Positions 1 through 6,761 of a stretch of DNA of 7,859 bases are shown piece by piece (the first letter of the stretch is position 1; the number at the start of each line of letters is the position of its first letter). This stretch comes from an uncultured Kiloniellales bacterium (GTDB taxonomy: Bacteria > Pseudomonadota > Alphaproteobacteria > Kiloniellales > JAKSDN01), in NCBI GenBank assembly GCA_947259625.1, contig CAMYMY010000159.1:1-7859 (forward strand), in the 5' to 3' direction. Made by a program: the position numbers and the translations under genes. Under the pieces are notes generated by a model. It saw nothing but the letters and a program-made list of their open reading frames with translations, did no database searches and was not told where the DNA came from.

Positions 1-62
1 AACGGGCGCTTGAGACCCTCGAGGCAGACGCACCCAAACGCCACCGCCGCACCACCGCCTGA
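1..62 (+). CDS. C-terminal end of an unidentified plus-strand gene (partial)
   Basis: Only the last 19 codons lie in the window. Reading from position 3 gives a tail that begins RALETLEADAP, continues with basic residues (KRHRR) and ends TTA before a TGA at 60-62. The frame choice is inferred: the other two frames either stop at once or run on into the ccmI region with low-quality composition. The charged Ala/Arg-rich tail is typical of GC-rich proteobacterial proteins but names no family. The gene would converge on ccmI with a gap of about 44 bases. It may instead be non-coding. Confidence 0.35.
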   Translation, partial: RALETLEADAPKRHRRTTA

Positions 63-106
63 CCATAACCCGCCCGCACCGACCCGGTCCGGTAGGCCAA
101 GTTGCG

Positions 107-1531
107 CTATTGCGTCAAGGCGAGTGAGTCGATGCGGCGCTTGACGGTTTCGTAGGGGAACGTGCCGGGGTCGAGCTGCACGAGCAGTCGGCCCCAGAGC
201 GCGGCGGCAGCTGCCGGGTTCCGGCCCTGCGCCTCGGCGAGCCCCAGATACCAAAGCGCCCGCATGTTGTTCGCGTCGCGGCCGAGCAGATTGCGCATGG
301 CCCCCACGGATTCGCCGGGCAAAGGATCGATTTGGTCCGGGGCGGCCAGTGTCGCATCGGCGTAGCTCAGGACCAGGTTGATGTTCGCAGGGTCCAAGGC
401 CACCGCGCGCGCCAGGGCGGACTTCGCTTTCTCGGGCTCGTTCAACACAACATAGGAACGGCCCAGGCGGCTCCAACCCTCGACGTCGCCGGGATCGTCC
501 TCCAGGCGTTCGGCGAGCCGGGCCACCATGCTGCGGATCATGTCGGTCTGCTCGTCGCTGGTCATCGATTGCATTGCCGCGAGATCCTCGGCGGACGGCC
601 CGGATGGCTCGGACAGCCCGGACGGTTCGGCTGGTGCGCGCCGGCTGGGGGCAATGGAGGCCAGGTCGATATCGAAATCGGCCGCGGCGCGCTCTATGTT
701 CTCGCGCAGATCCGGCAGCCAGGGCGTTCCCGGATCCACGTCGGCCTCGAGTGCCAGCCAGATCTCTAGTGCCCCCCGGCCGTCGCCCGCCTGGACCCGG
801 GCCAGTCCCAGATAGAACCTGGGACCGGGATTGTCCGGTTGGGCGCGGCTAACCTCCTCCATCACCTTGTGCGCTTCCGGGGTGACGACCCCGCCGGCTG
901 CGGCAATCAGGGTCTCGCCGTACGCGCCTGCCAGATCGGGCCGGTTGCCCGAAAGGTCCACCGCGCGCCGGTAGGCTCCGGCCGCTTCTTGGTACCGTCC
1001 GGCCGAAAGGTATGAACGGGCCAGCAGGGTCCAGCCCTCCAGGTTGTCGGGTTCCGTTTCGAGCCGTTCGGCAAGACGATCGATTGCCGCTGCCATGTCG
1101 GAGCCCACGTGCTGAGCCGCGGCGGTCGTCTCGTCCTCTCGGGCGGCAAAGGGATAACCCGGCTCGGCGGGGGATCCCAAGGCCAGATACAGGACGACGG
1201 CGCCAAGGGGCAGGCCCGCCGCCACGAGCGTCGCGGCGGCCCACCGGGCGCCCTGCCCGGCCAATGGATCGCTCTTCTCTTGGGCCTGCGCCTCTGCGGT
1301 ACCGGCGGCGGCCAGCATGAGGCGAGAGATTTCCGCCTCCGCGGCCTCGGCTTCCGAAGGCGTCAGTAGACCGCGCTCGAGGTCCCGCTTCACTTCGGCG
1401 AGACGGTCGCCGTAAATTGCCGTCTCCAGCGCCGCACGCGATAAGGTGGCCCTCTGTCGTCTCACCAAGGGCAACAGGAGCAACACCAGAACTCCGGCGG
1501 TCATCGCCGCCATGATCAACCATAGGGTCAT
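107..1531 (-). CDS. ccmI: CcmI (CycH), apocytochrome c chaperone with TPR repeats
   Basis: CcmI is an inner-membrane protein that holds apocytochrome c and hands it to the CcmF/CcmH ligation complex. The 474-residue product has a membrane segment at about 4-22, then a charged cytoplasmic-type stretch of about 75 residues with the RLAEVKRDLERG pattern typical of CcmI. A second membrane segment lies at about 97-119, followed by a long periplasmic part. That part carries two related TPR modules, at about 150-290 and 337-472. Each opens with the same RLAERLE segment followed by an EGW motif, and a Pro/Ser/Gly linker with two EPSG units lies between them. The ATG overlaps the ccmH stop by 4 bases (ATGA), indicating translational coupling. 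It is the last gene of the operon. Identity rests on architecture plus context and is firm. Confidence 0.93.
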   Translation of the reverse strand: MTLWLIMAAMTAGVLVLLLLPLVRRQRATLSRAALETAIYGDRLAEVKRDLERGLLTPSEAEAAEAEISRLMLAAAGTAEAQAQEKSDPLAGQGARWAAATLVAAGLPLGAVVLYLALGSPAEPGYPFAAREDETTAAAQHVGSDMAAAIDRLAERLETEPDNLEGWTLLARSYLSAGRYQEAAGAYRRAVDLSGNRPDLAGAYGETLIAAAGGVVTPEAHKVMEEVSRAQPDNPGPRFYLGLARVQAGDGRGALEIWLALEADVDPGTPWLPDLRENIERAAADFDIDLASIAPSRRAPAEPSGLSEPSGPSAEDLAAMQSMTSDEQTDMIRSMVARLAERLEDDPGDVEGWSRLGRSYVVLNEPEKAKSALARAVALDPANINLVLSYADATLAAPDQIDPLPGESVGAMRNLLGRDANNMRALWYLGLAEAQGRNPAAAAALWGRLLVQLDPGTFPYETVKRRIDSLALTQ

Positions 1532-2001
1532 GGCTTGCGATCTTCATCCATGAGTGTCTCGAGCCGCGCCCGTTCCTCTTCAGTGAGGGGCGGCGTCGTC
1601 GTTTCGGCGGGGGCCGCCTGGCGGCGCCGGAAGAACACGACGAGACCCAGTCCCGCGATCACGAACAGCAGTGCCGGACCGAACCAGAGGGCATAGGTCC
1701 GCGGGCTGACCGGCGGGCGCAGCAGGACGAAGTCGCCGTAACGGTCGACAATATAGCGCAGCGCGTCCTCGTTGCTGTCCCCGGCCGTCAGACGCTCGCG
1801 CACCAGGACACGCAGATCGCGGGCGAGGCCGGCGTTGGAATCGTCTATCGACTGGTTCTGGCAGACCAGGCAGCGCAGTTCCTTGCTGATCTCCCGGGCA
1901 CGCGCCTCGAGCGCCGGATCGTCCAGCATCTCCTCCGGCTCGACCGCAAAGGCCGGACCGAGGCTGAAGGCCAGTAGCAGGGCGGCGAGCAGGGTTCTCA
2001 T
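1528..2001 (-). CDS. ccmH: CcmH (CycL), cytochrome c maturation thiol oxidoreductase
   Basis: CcmH keeps the CXXCH thiols of apocytochrome c reduced and works with CcmF and CcmI during heme ligation in the periplasm. The 157-residue product has a signal peptide or N-terminal membrane segment (about 1-19, ending AFA). The family signature LRCLVCQNQS follows, with redox cysteines C44 and C47, then a three-helix domain. A C-terminal membrane anchor lies at about 103-124, followed by RRR and a short acidic tail. Length is normal for the short (CcmL-type) CcmH. The frame stays open upstream to 2133, but the ATG at 2001 is chosen because it starts a good signal sequence and overlaps the ccmG stop by 4 bases. 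CcmI is encoded separately, unlike the fused E. coli CcmH. Confidence 0.95.
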   Translation of the reverse strand: MRTLLAALLLAFSLGPAFAVEPEEMLDDPALEARAREISKELRCLVCQNQSIDDSNAGLARDLRVLVRERLTAGDSNEDALRYIVDRYGDFVLLRPPVSPRTYALWFGPALLFVIAGLGLVVFFRRRQAAPAETTTPPLTEEERARLETLMDEDRKP

Positions 2002-2531
2002 TGCTGCAGATTCCGAACCAGCGGCAGGATGGTTTCCTCGAGCACCTCCGGCGAGAGAGGCCCGACGTGTTTGAAGCGGATCGTGCCCTCGCGGTCGATG
2101 ACGAAGGTTTCGGGCACGCCGTAAACGCCCCACTCGATCGCCACACGGCCGTCACGATCTACGCCGATGCGCGTATAGGGGTCGCCGAGATCCCGGAGCC
2201 AGCGTTTGGCGTCCGCCGCCTTGTCTTTGTAGTTGATGCCGTAGACCGGCACCTCGCCTTCCTCGGCGAGGCGCATGAACAGCGGATGTTCGACCCGGCA
2301 GGGCCCACACCAAGAGGCGAAGACATTGACCAGGGAGACCTCGCCGTTCAGATTCGCTGTCGCAAGCCCCGGCTTGTCGTTCGACAGCGGAGGCAGGTCG
2401 AAGGACGGCGCGGGTTTGTCGAGCAGGACCGACGGCACGATGCTCGGATCGTGCTTTAGGCCGACCGCGAACAGTACGGCAATGCCGATCAGAAGCGCCA
2501 CCGGCAGGATGAAGAGCAGGCGTTTGTTCAA
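1998..2531 (-). CDS. ccmG: CcmG (DsbE), periplasmic thioredoxin-like thiol:disulfide oxidoreductase
   Basis: CcmG is a membrane-anchored thioredoxin-fold protein that passes electrons (in the family, received from CcdA/DsbD) to CcmH or apocytochrome c. The 177-residue product has an N-terminal membrane anchor (about 4-24). The active site is WCGPC with C75 and C78. The cis-proline loop GVPETFVID has its proline at P140. An acidic residue of the CcmG type is present in the EWGVYG segment just before it. The start codon is TTG at 2531-2529. It is supported by a perfect GGAGG at 2543-2539 with a 7-base spacer, and it gives the expected anchor. It follows ccmF after 15 bases and overlaps ccmH by 4 bases. 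Assignment is secure from motif plus operon position. Confidence 0.96.
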   Translation of the reverse strand: MNKRLLFILPVALLIGIAVLFAVGLKHDPSIVPSVLLDKPAPSFDLPPLSNDKPGLATANLNGEVSLVNVFASWCGPCRVEHPLFMRLAEEGEVPVYGINYKDKAADAKRWLRDLGDPYTRIGVDRDGRVAIEWGVYGVPETFVIDREGTIRFKHVGPLSPEVLEETILPLVRNLQQ

Positions 2532-2538
2532 GACCGGG

Positions 2539-2543
2539 CCTCC
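2539..2543 (-). promoter_or_regulatory. Shine-Dalgarno of ccmG, decides a TTG start
   Basis: GGAGG on the minus strand sits in the 15-base gap between ccmF and ccmG, 7 bases ahead of TTG. No ATG or GTG at the correct distance competes with it, so it fixes the rare TTG as the ccmG start. Confidence 0.8.
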
Positions 2544-2546
2544 GGC

Positions 2547-4544
2547 TCAAGTCCCGGCGGGGGCGGAGCCGGTAGGCAGCGCCTTGACGGCGCGTCGGCG
2601 CGTCGGGGCGCCCACCCGGTAGCGGCGGTCGGTCAGCGAGACGACACCGCCGATCACCATGAATATCGCACCGGCCCAGAGCCACGGCACCAGCGGATTG
2701 TAGTAGATCCGCACGGACCAGCCTCCGTCCGTCTGACGGTCGCCGAGCGCCGTATAGAGATCGGCGAACGAAGTGGTGTGGATGCCCGATTCCGTGGTCG
2801 GCATCCGTTGTACCGGGTAATTCCGCTTCTCCGGATGGAGCCGAACCACCTCGCTGCCTGCGCGGGAAACCAAGAAGGTGCCCTGCTGGCTGGTGTAGTT
2901 CGGGCCCTGGACCTCGGACACCCCTTCGAGGGTAAGCTGGTAGCCTGCAACCTCGACGGTGTCGCCGGGGTGCATGATCTGAATAGTCTCGACCTGCCAC
3001 GCACTGGAGCCGACGATGCCGGCCACGACGATCCCCAGCCCGCCGTGGGCCAGGGTCATGCCATAGGCGGCGCGCGGCAGGTTCCTGGCACGCTGCAAAC
3101 TGTCGGCCAGGGGAATGCGGAACAGCTTGAGGCGTTCGGCCAATTCGACCAGCGCCCCGACCACGAGCCAAGTGGCGAGCGCCATGCCGAAGACGGCCAG
3201 GACCGGACCGCCGAACTTGACGTACCAGACGACCAGCAGCACGGCCAGGGCGACGGCGCCGGCGAACCACAGGCGCTGCAGCACGCCGAGCAGGTCGCCG
3301 CGCTTCCAGGCCAGGATCGGGCCCAGCGGCACGGCGGCCAGGAGCGGCACCATGAACGGCCAGAAAGTCGCGTTGAAATAAGGCGCCCCCACGGAGAGCT
3401 TGGGCGCCCCGATCGCATCGATGAACAGCGGATAGAGGGTGCCGATGAAGACCGTCGCGGTGACGATCGAGAGCAGGAAGTTGTTGAGCACCAAGCCGCC
3501 CTCGCGGCTGATCGGCGCAAAGGTGCCGGTCGCCTTGAGGGCCGGACCGCGCAGGGCATAGAGCGTCAGCGAGCCGCCAATGGCGACCACGAGCAGCGCC
3601 AGGATGAACACGCCGCGCGTCGGGTCCGTGGCGAAGGCATGGACCGATGTGAGCACCCCGGAGCGCACCAGGAAGGTTCCGATCAGGCTGAGCGAGAAGG
3701 TGATGATGGCGAGCAGGATGGTCCAGCTCTTCAGCGCGTCGCGCTTTTCCACCACGATCGCCGAATGCAACAGGGCGGTGCCCGCGAGCCAGGGCATGAA
3801 GGAGGCGTTCTCTACCGGATCCCAAAACCACCAGCCGCCCCAGCCCAGCTCGTAGTAGGCCCACCAGCTGCCCAGCGCGATGCCGAGGGTGAGGTTGCAC
3901 CAGGCGGCCAGCGTCCAGGGCCGCACCCAGCGGGCCCAGGCGGCATCCACCCGGCCCTCGATCAGCGCCGCGACCGCGAAGGAAAAGGCCATCGAAAAGC
4001 CGACGTAGCCCAGGTAGAGGAACGGCGGGTGAAAGGCGAGCCCCGGATCCTGGAGCAGAGGGTTCAGGCCGTTGCCGTCGAGCGGCGGCGGGACGATGCG
4101 CTCGAAGGGATTCGATGTCGCCACGATGAAGGCCAGGAAGCCCAGCGCGATCATGGCCTGGACTGCCAGGACGCGGGCCCGCAGGCTGGCCGGCAGGTTA
4201 CGCCCGAAGGTCGCGACCCCGGCGCCGAAAATCGCCAGGATCAGGATCCACAGGAGCATCGAGCCCTCGTGGTTGCCCCAAACGCCGGAGACCTTGTAGA
4301 GCATCGGTTTGGCCGAGTGGGAATTCTGAGCCACCACGGCAACCGAGAAGTCCGAAGTCACGAAGAGATAGGTCAAGGCCAGGAAGGCGGCGAGCACCAG
4401 AATGAACTGGAGCTGTGCAGCGGGCTTGGCGAGGGCCATCAGCCCCGCGTTGCCCTGCTTGGCGCCCCAAAGCGGAAGGGTCGCCTGGATCAAGACCACG
4501 AATACGGCCATGATCAGGGCGTAATGGCCGATCTCGGCGATCAC
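2547..4544 (-). CDS. ccmF: CcmF (CycK), heme lyase subunit of cytochrome c maturation
   Basis: CcmF is the large integral membrane protein that takes heme from holo-CcmE and ligates it to apocytochrome c. The 665-residue product is rich in membrane helices. It holds the heme-handling WWD domain with WGGWWFWDP at about 235-243. By position relative to E. coli CcmF, the conserved histidines fall at H172 and H260 (likely the two around the transmembrane b heme/WWD side), H302 and H500. Other family landmarks are GVWGNHEGS (about 87-95) and FHPPFLYLGY (about 171-180). A soluble periplasmic segment lies near 520-620, before the last helix. The start codon is GTG, overlapping the ccmE stop by 4 bases (GTGA), which implies translational coupling. 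Length is normal for the family and no key residue appears missing. Confidence 0.97.
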   Translation of the reverse strand: MIAEIGHYALIMAVFVVLIQATLPLWGAKQGNAGLMALAKPAAQLQFILVLAAFLALTYLFVTSDFSVAVVAQNSHSAKPMLYKVSGVWGNHEGSMLLWILILAIFGAGVATFGRNLPASLRARVLAVQAMIALGFLAFIVATSNPFERIVPPPLDGNGLNPLLQDPGLAFHPPFLYLGYVGFSMAFSFAVAALIEGRVDAAWARWVRPWTLAAWCNLTLGIALGSWWAYYELGWGGWWFWDPVENASFMPWLAGTALLHSAIVVEKRDALKSWTILLAIITFSLSLIGTFLVRSGVLTSVHAFATDPTRGVFILALLVVAIGGSLTLYALRGPALKATGTFAPISREGGLVLNNFLLSIVTATVFIGTLYPLFIDAIGAPKLSVGAPYFNATFWPFMVPLLAAVPLGPILAWKRGDLLGVLQRLWFAGAVALAVLLVVWYVKFGGPVLAVFGMALATWLVVGALVELAERLKLFRIPLADSLQRARNLPRAAYGMTLAHGGLGIVVAGIVGSSAWQVETIQIMHPGDTVEVAGYQLTLEGVSEVQGPNYTSQQGTFLVSRAGSEVVRLHPEKRNYPVQRMPTTESGIHTTSFADLYTALGDRQTDGGWSVRIYYNPLVPWLWAGAIFMVIGGVVSLTDRRYRVGAPTRRRAVKALPTGSAPAGT

Positions 4545-4984
4545 TGGCTGTCACCCTCGGTCCACTGGCCCGCCCTTTCCAAGGCCTCGGCAGCTTCTGG
4601 CGGCATGTAGTTCTCGTCGTGCTTGGCGAGCACCTCCGAGGCCACGAACACGCCGTCCTGTTCCAGTTTCCCCACTGCAACCACTCCTTGGCCCTCGCGA
4701 AACAGGTCCGGAAGGATGCCGCTATACTGGACCGGCACGGACTCCGCAAGATCGGTGACCCGGAACGTGACGGTGAGCCCCTCGCCCCGCACCAGACTCT
4801 CTTCTTCGACCAGTCCGCCGATCCGCAGCATCCGGCCTTGAGGCACCTCACGCAGGGCCAGATCGGTCGGACTGTAGAAGTAGGTGACGCCCTCGTCGAA
4901 GGCGGCCAGCACCAAGCCCGTGGCCAGCCCAAAGAGGGACAGCCCGGCCAGAATTATCACAAGACGCCGTTTTTTCGGTTTCAT
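4541..4984 (-). CDS. ccmE: CcmE (CycJ), periplasmic heme chaperone
   Basis: CcmE binds heme covalently through a histidine in the periplasm (loaded by CcmABCD in the family) and delivers it to CcmF. The 147-residue product has a short basic N-terminus (KPKKRR) and a single membrane anchor (about 8-28). An OB-fold domain follows, with the FYSPTDLA and RIGGLVEE segments. The heme-binding motif VLAKHDENYMPPE has H122 as the attachment residue and Y126 as the axial-ligand tyrosine. So this is the common His-type CcmE, not the Cys-type variant. The ATG is preceded by AGGGA at 4997-4993 with an 8-base spacer. It is the first recognisable gene of the operon. ccmABCD must be encoded elsewhere if the pathway is complete. 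Confidence 0.97.
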   Translation of the reverse strand: MKPKKRRLVIILAGLSLFGLATGLVLAAFDEGVTYFYSPTDLALREVPQGRMLRIGGLVEEESLVRGEGLTVTFRVTDLAESVPVQYSGILPDLFREGQGVVAVGKLEQDGVFVASEVLAKHDENYMPPEAAEALERAGQWTEGDSQ

Positions 4985-5162
4985 TCATCCAATCCCTGGC
5001 ACAGGACAATGGCAGGCGCCCTCATCCCAACTATCGCCGTCCCCGGGCCACCGGCTCGAGGCGACCTCCGACGCCGGCTTTCCCGCCCCGGCTCGTTCCG
5101 GCAGCATCGGGAAGGCGGCTGGCAAGTCATGCGTGGATTTGTAGCCGGTCATAGTGTGCATC

Positions 5163-5219
5163 GCAACGGGCGGTCCAGGGGCTGTGCCCCGCAGACGATC
5201 TCGTATCCGTTGCTTTTTT
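5163..5219 (+). terminator. Branched stem-loop followed by six T (possible terminator or structured RNA)
   Basis: GCAACGG at 5163-5169 pairs perfectly with CCGTTGC at 5207-5213, and TTTTTT follows at 5214-5219. Inside the 37-base loop is a second perfect hairpin, GGGGC-TGT-GCCCC at 5178-5190. On the plus strand this has the order of an intrinsic terminator, but the long loop is unusual. It could end a small RNA transcribed rightward, or be a folded leader if hemN has an upstream promoter. No gene needing termination is visible directly upstream on this strand. Confidence 0.35.
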
Positions 5220-5312
5220 ATCGTGATTTTCCCGCTTTCCTTGCATGACTTTTTTCTCTGAACGCGTACTCTATATCTTGTTGGAGACTAGCATGTTCAA
5301 GGCGCTAAGAAA

Positions 5313-5326
5313 TTGATTTGAGTCAA
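5313..5326 (+). promoter_or_regulatory. FNR/FnrL/FixK-type binding site upstream of hemN
   Basis: TTGAT-TTGA-GTCAA matches the FNR consensus TTGAT-N4-ATCAA at 9 of 10 positions and fits the alphaproteobacterial FnrL/FixK form TTGAY-N4-RTCAA fully. hemN is a classic anaerobically induced target of this regulator family, so the placement makes sense. The box centre is at 5319.5, only about 35 bases before the first ATG of hemN. It ends exactly 22 bases before TATCAT. Confidence 0.85.
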
Positions 5327-5348
5327 ATCCCCGCAGGATAGAGGCGTA

Positions 5349-5354
5349 TATCAT
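5349..5354 (+). promoter_or_regulatory. Predicted -10 element of the FNR-dependent hemN promoter
   Basis: TATCAT matches the sigma70 -10 consensus TATAAT at 5 of 6 positions. It begins 22 bases after the FNR box, the spacing expected when the activator is centred at -41.5 (class II). The predicted first transcribed base is about 5361, which is the A of the second in-frame ATG of hemN. The element directly abuts the first ATG (5355), so a transcript from it would lack the GAGG at 5341-5344. Confidence 0.5.
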
Positions 5355-6710
5355 ATGACTATGGATATGGAACTTCTGCAGCGTTACGACGCGCCGGTGC
5401 CCAGGTACACCAGCTATCCGACGGCGCCACATTTTCACGCGGGCATCGATGCCGAGGTCTACCGCGACTGGCTGGCCGAGATACCGGCCGGCGAGAGGAT
5501 GTCGCTCTATCTTCATGTGCCGTTCTGCACGCGAATGTGCTGGTACTGCGGCTGCCATACCAAGGTCGTGCGCCAATACCAGCCGGTCGGCGATTACGCG
5601 GCGGTGCTCGACCGCGAGATCGCACTGACCGCTGGTGCGGTTCCAAAGGGCCGCGAGGTGTCGCACGTGCATTGGGGCGGGGGAACCCCCACGATGCTGT
5701 CTCCGGAGGACTTCTCGGCGCTGATGTCGGCGCTGCGCGAGCGTTTCGACTTCGCCGAGGACGCCGAGGTGGCGGTCGAGATCGATCCGCGCACCTTGAC
5801 TCGGGAAAAGGCCGCAGCCCTGGCCGGCGCCGGGGTCACCCGTGCCAGCCTGGGGGTGCAGGACTTCAACGACATCGTCCAGCAGGCGATCAACCGGGTG
5901 CAGCCCTTCGAGATGTCCGCCGAAGTGATCGACTGGCTGCGCGTCGCCGGCATAGAGGCGATCAACTTCGACCTGATGTATGGCCTGCCGCACCAGACGG
6001 TGGAACTCGTGCTGCACAGCGTGGACCTGGCGGTAAAGCTGGCGCCGGACCGGCTCGCCCTGTTCGGCTACGCCCACGTGCCCTGGATGAAGAAGCACCA
6101 GCAGATGATCGACGAATCGACCTTGCCGGGCGCCGCGGAACGGTTGCATCAGGCCGAAGCGGCGGCAGGGCGCCTGGCCGAACACGGCTATCGGCGCATC
6201 GGGCTCGACCACTTCGCCCGCGCCGAGGACTCGCTCACCCGGGCCCTGGACGAGGGCCGGCTGAGGCGCAACTTCCAGGGCTACACGGACGACCAGGCCA
6301 CGGCGCTGCTGGGCTTCGGTGCGTCGGCCATCGGCAGCCTCGCCCAGGGCTATGTCCAGAACGCCGTACCCTTCGGCGCCTATGCCGACGCTATCAAGAG
6401 CGGCCGCCTGGCGGTTACGCGCGGCGTGGAGGTCGACGCCGACGACCGTCTGCGCCGGGCCGTGATCGAACGGCTCATGTGCGACCTGTCGGTCGACCTC
6501 TCCGCGGTCGGCGCGGACCTTGGGGCGCCACCGGACGGTTTCGCCGGCGAGCTTTCGGCGCTCGCCCCCATGGCGCGCGACGGCCTGGTGGAGCTCGACG
6601 GCAGCCGCGTCCGGATCACCGAGACCGGACAGCCGCTGATGCGCACGGTTTGCGCCGTCTTCGACCGGTATCTGGGTACCGGCAAGGGGCGCCATTCCCG
6701 GGCCGTGTGA
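5355..6710 (+). CDS. hemN: HemN, oxygen-independent coproporphyrinogen III oxidase
   Basis: This radical SAM enzyme decarboxylates coproporphyrinogen III to protoporphyrinogen IX without oxygen in the cytoplasm. The 451-residue product opens with RYDAPVPRYTSYPTAPHF, the N-terminal hallmark of true HemN. It carries the CX3CX2CXC cluster motif CTRMCWYCGC (C58, C62, C65 for the 4Fe-4S cluster, plus C67). The SAM-binding HWGGGTPT stretch is at about 112-119. Further HemN segments are NFDLMYGLPHQT, GLDHFA and NFQGYT, and a C-terminal HemN domain completes it. Length is normal. Three in-frame ATGs occur at 5355, 5361 and 5367. The first has AGGA/GAGG at 5335-5344; the second coincides with the predicted FNR-dependent transcription start. 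The presence of the C-terminal domain and the fourth cysteine argues against the HemW/HutW paralogues. Confidence 0.96.
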   Translation: MTMDMELLQRYDAPVPRYTSYPTAPHFHAGIDAEVYRDWLAEIPAGERMSLYLHVPFCTRMCWYCGCHTKVVRQYQPVGDYAAVLDREIALTAGAVPKGREVSHVHWGGGTPTMLSPEDFSALMSALRERFDFAEDAEVAVEIDPRTLTREKAAALAGAGVTRASLGVQDFNDIVQQAINRVQPFEMSAEVIDWLRVAGIEAINFDLMYGLPHQTVELVLHSVDLAVKLAPDRLALFGYAHVPWMKKHQQMIDESTLPGAAERLHQAEAAAGRLAEHGYRRIGLDHFARAEDSLTRALDEGRLRRNFQGYTDDQATALLGFGASAIGSLAQGYVQNAVPFGAYADAIKSGRLAVTRGVEVDADDRLRRAVIERLMCDLSVDLSAVGADLGAPPDGFAGELSALAPMARDGLVELDGSRVRITETGQPLMRTVCAVFDRYLGTGKGRHSRAV

Positions 6711-6761
6711 GTCCGGCCGGGGTCCAAGGGACTCAAGGTGGAAAGGTGCCCGCGGACTTCG

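Larger units (their letters stand above)
4985..5354 (+). other. Divergent intergenic region between ccmE and hemN
   Basis: This stretch of about 370 bases separates two divergent heme-related genes. It contains the ccmE Shine-Dalgarno, a long stem with a T-run at 5163-5219, an AT-rich block at about 5211-5280, and the FNR-type box plus -10 element of hemN. I could not find a convincing sigma70 promoter for the ccm operon, although one probably lies here because ccmE is the first gene. The leftward frame of 55-58 codons ending at 4985 is discussed under rejected items. Confidence 0.6.

Noticed and set aside
78..93. Imperfect inverted repeat between ccmI and the gene at the left edge, considered as a bidirectional terminator.
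   Set aside because: The outer stem is only about 4-5 pairs with a mismatch inside, and neither strand has a T-run.
2002..2133. Longer N-terminus for CcmH starting at 2133.
   Set aside because: It would overlap ccmG by over 130 bases and put an Arg-rich segment before a normal signal peptide; the ATG at 2001 has the usual 4-base overlap.
2152..3900. 582-codon minus-strand frame overlapping ccmF and ccmG.
   Set aside because: It runs in another frame across two real genes and its Arg/Gly/Pro-rich product has no domain pattern; GC-rich codon bias explains the lack of stops.
2778..4610. 610-codon plus-strand open frame opposite ccmF.
   Set aside because: It is antisense to a fully recognisable CcmF; its product is Arg/Gln/Glu/His-rich with no known domain, as expected from the reverse complement of a GC-rich membrane-protein gene.
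4985..5161. Minus-strand open frame of 55-58 codons (ATG at 5161 or 5152) whose TGA directly abuts the ccmE ATG.
   Set aside because: Neither ATG has a Shine-Dalgarno, there is no membrane helix as CcmD would need, and the Pro/Gly/Ser-rich product resembles nothing I know. The abutting stop is probably chance, though the position would suit a coupled leader peptide.
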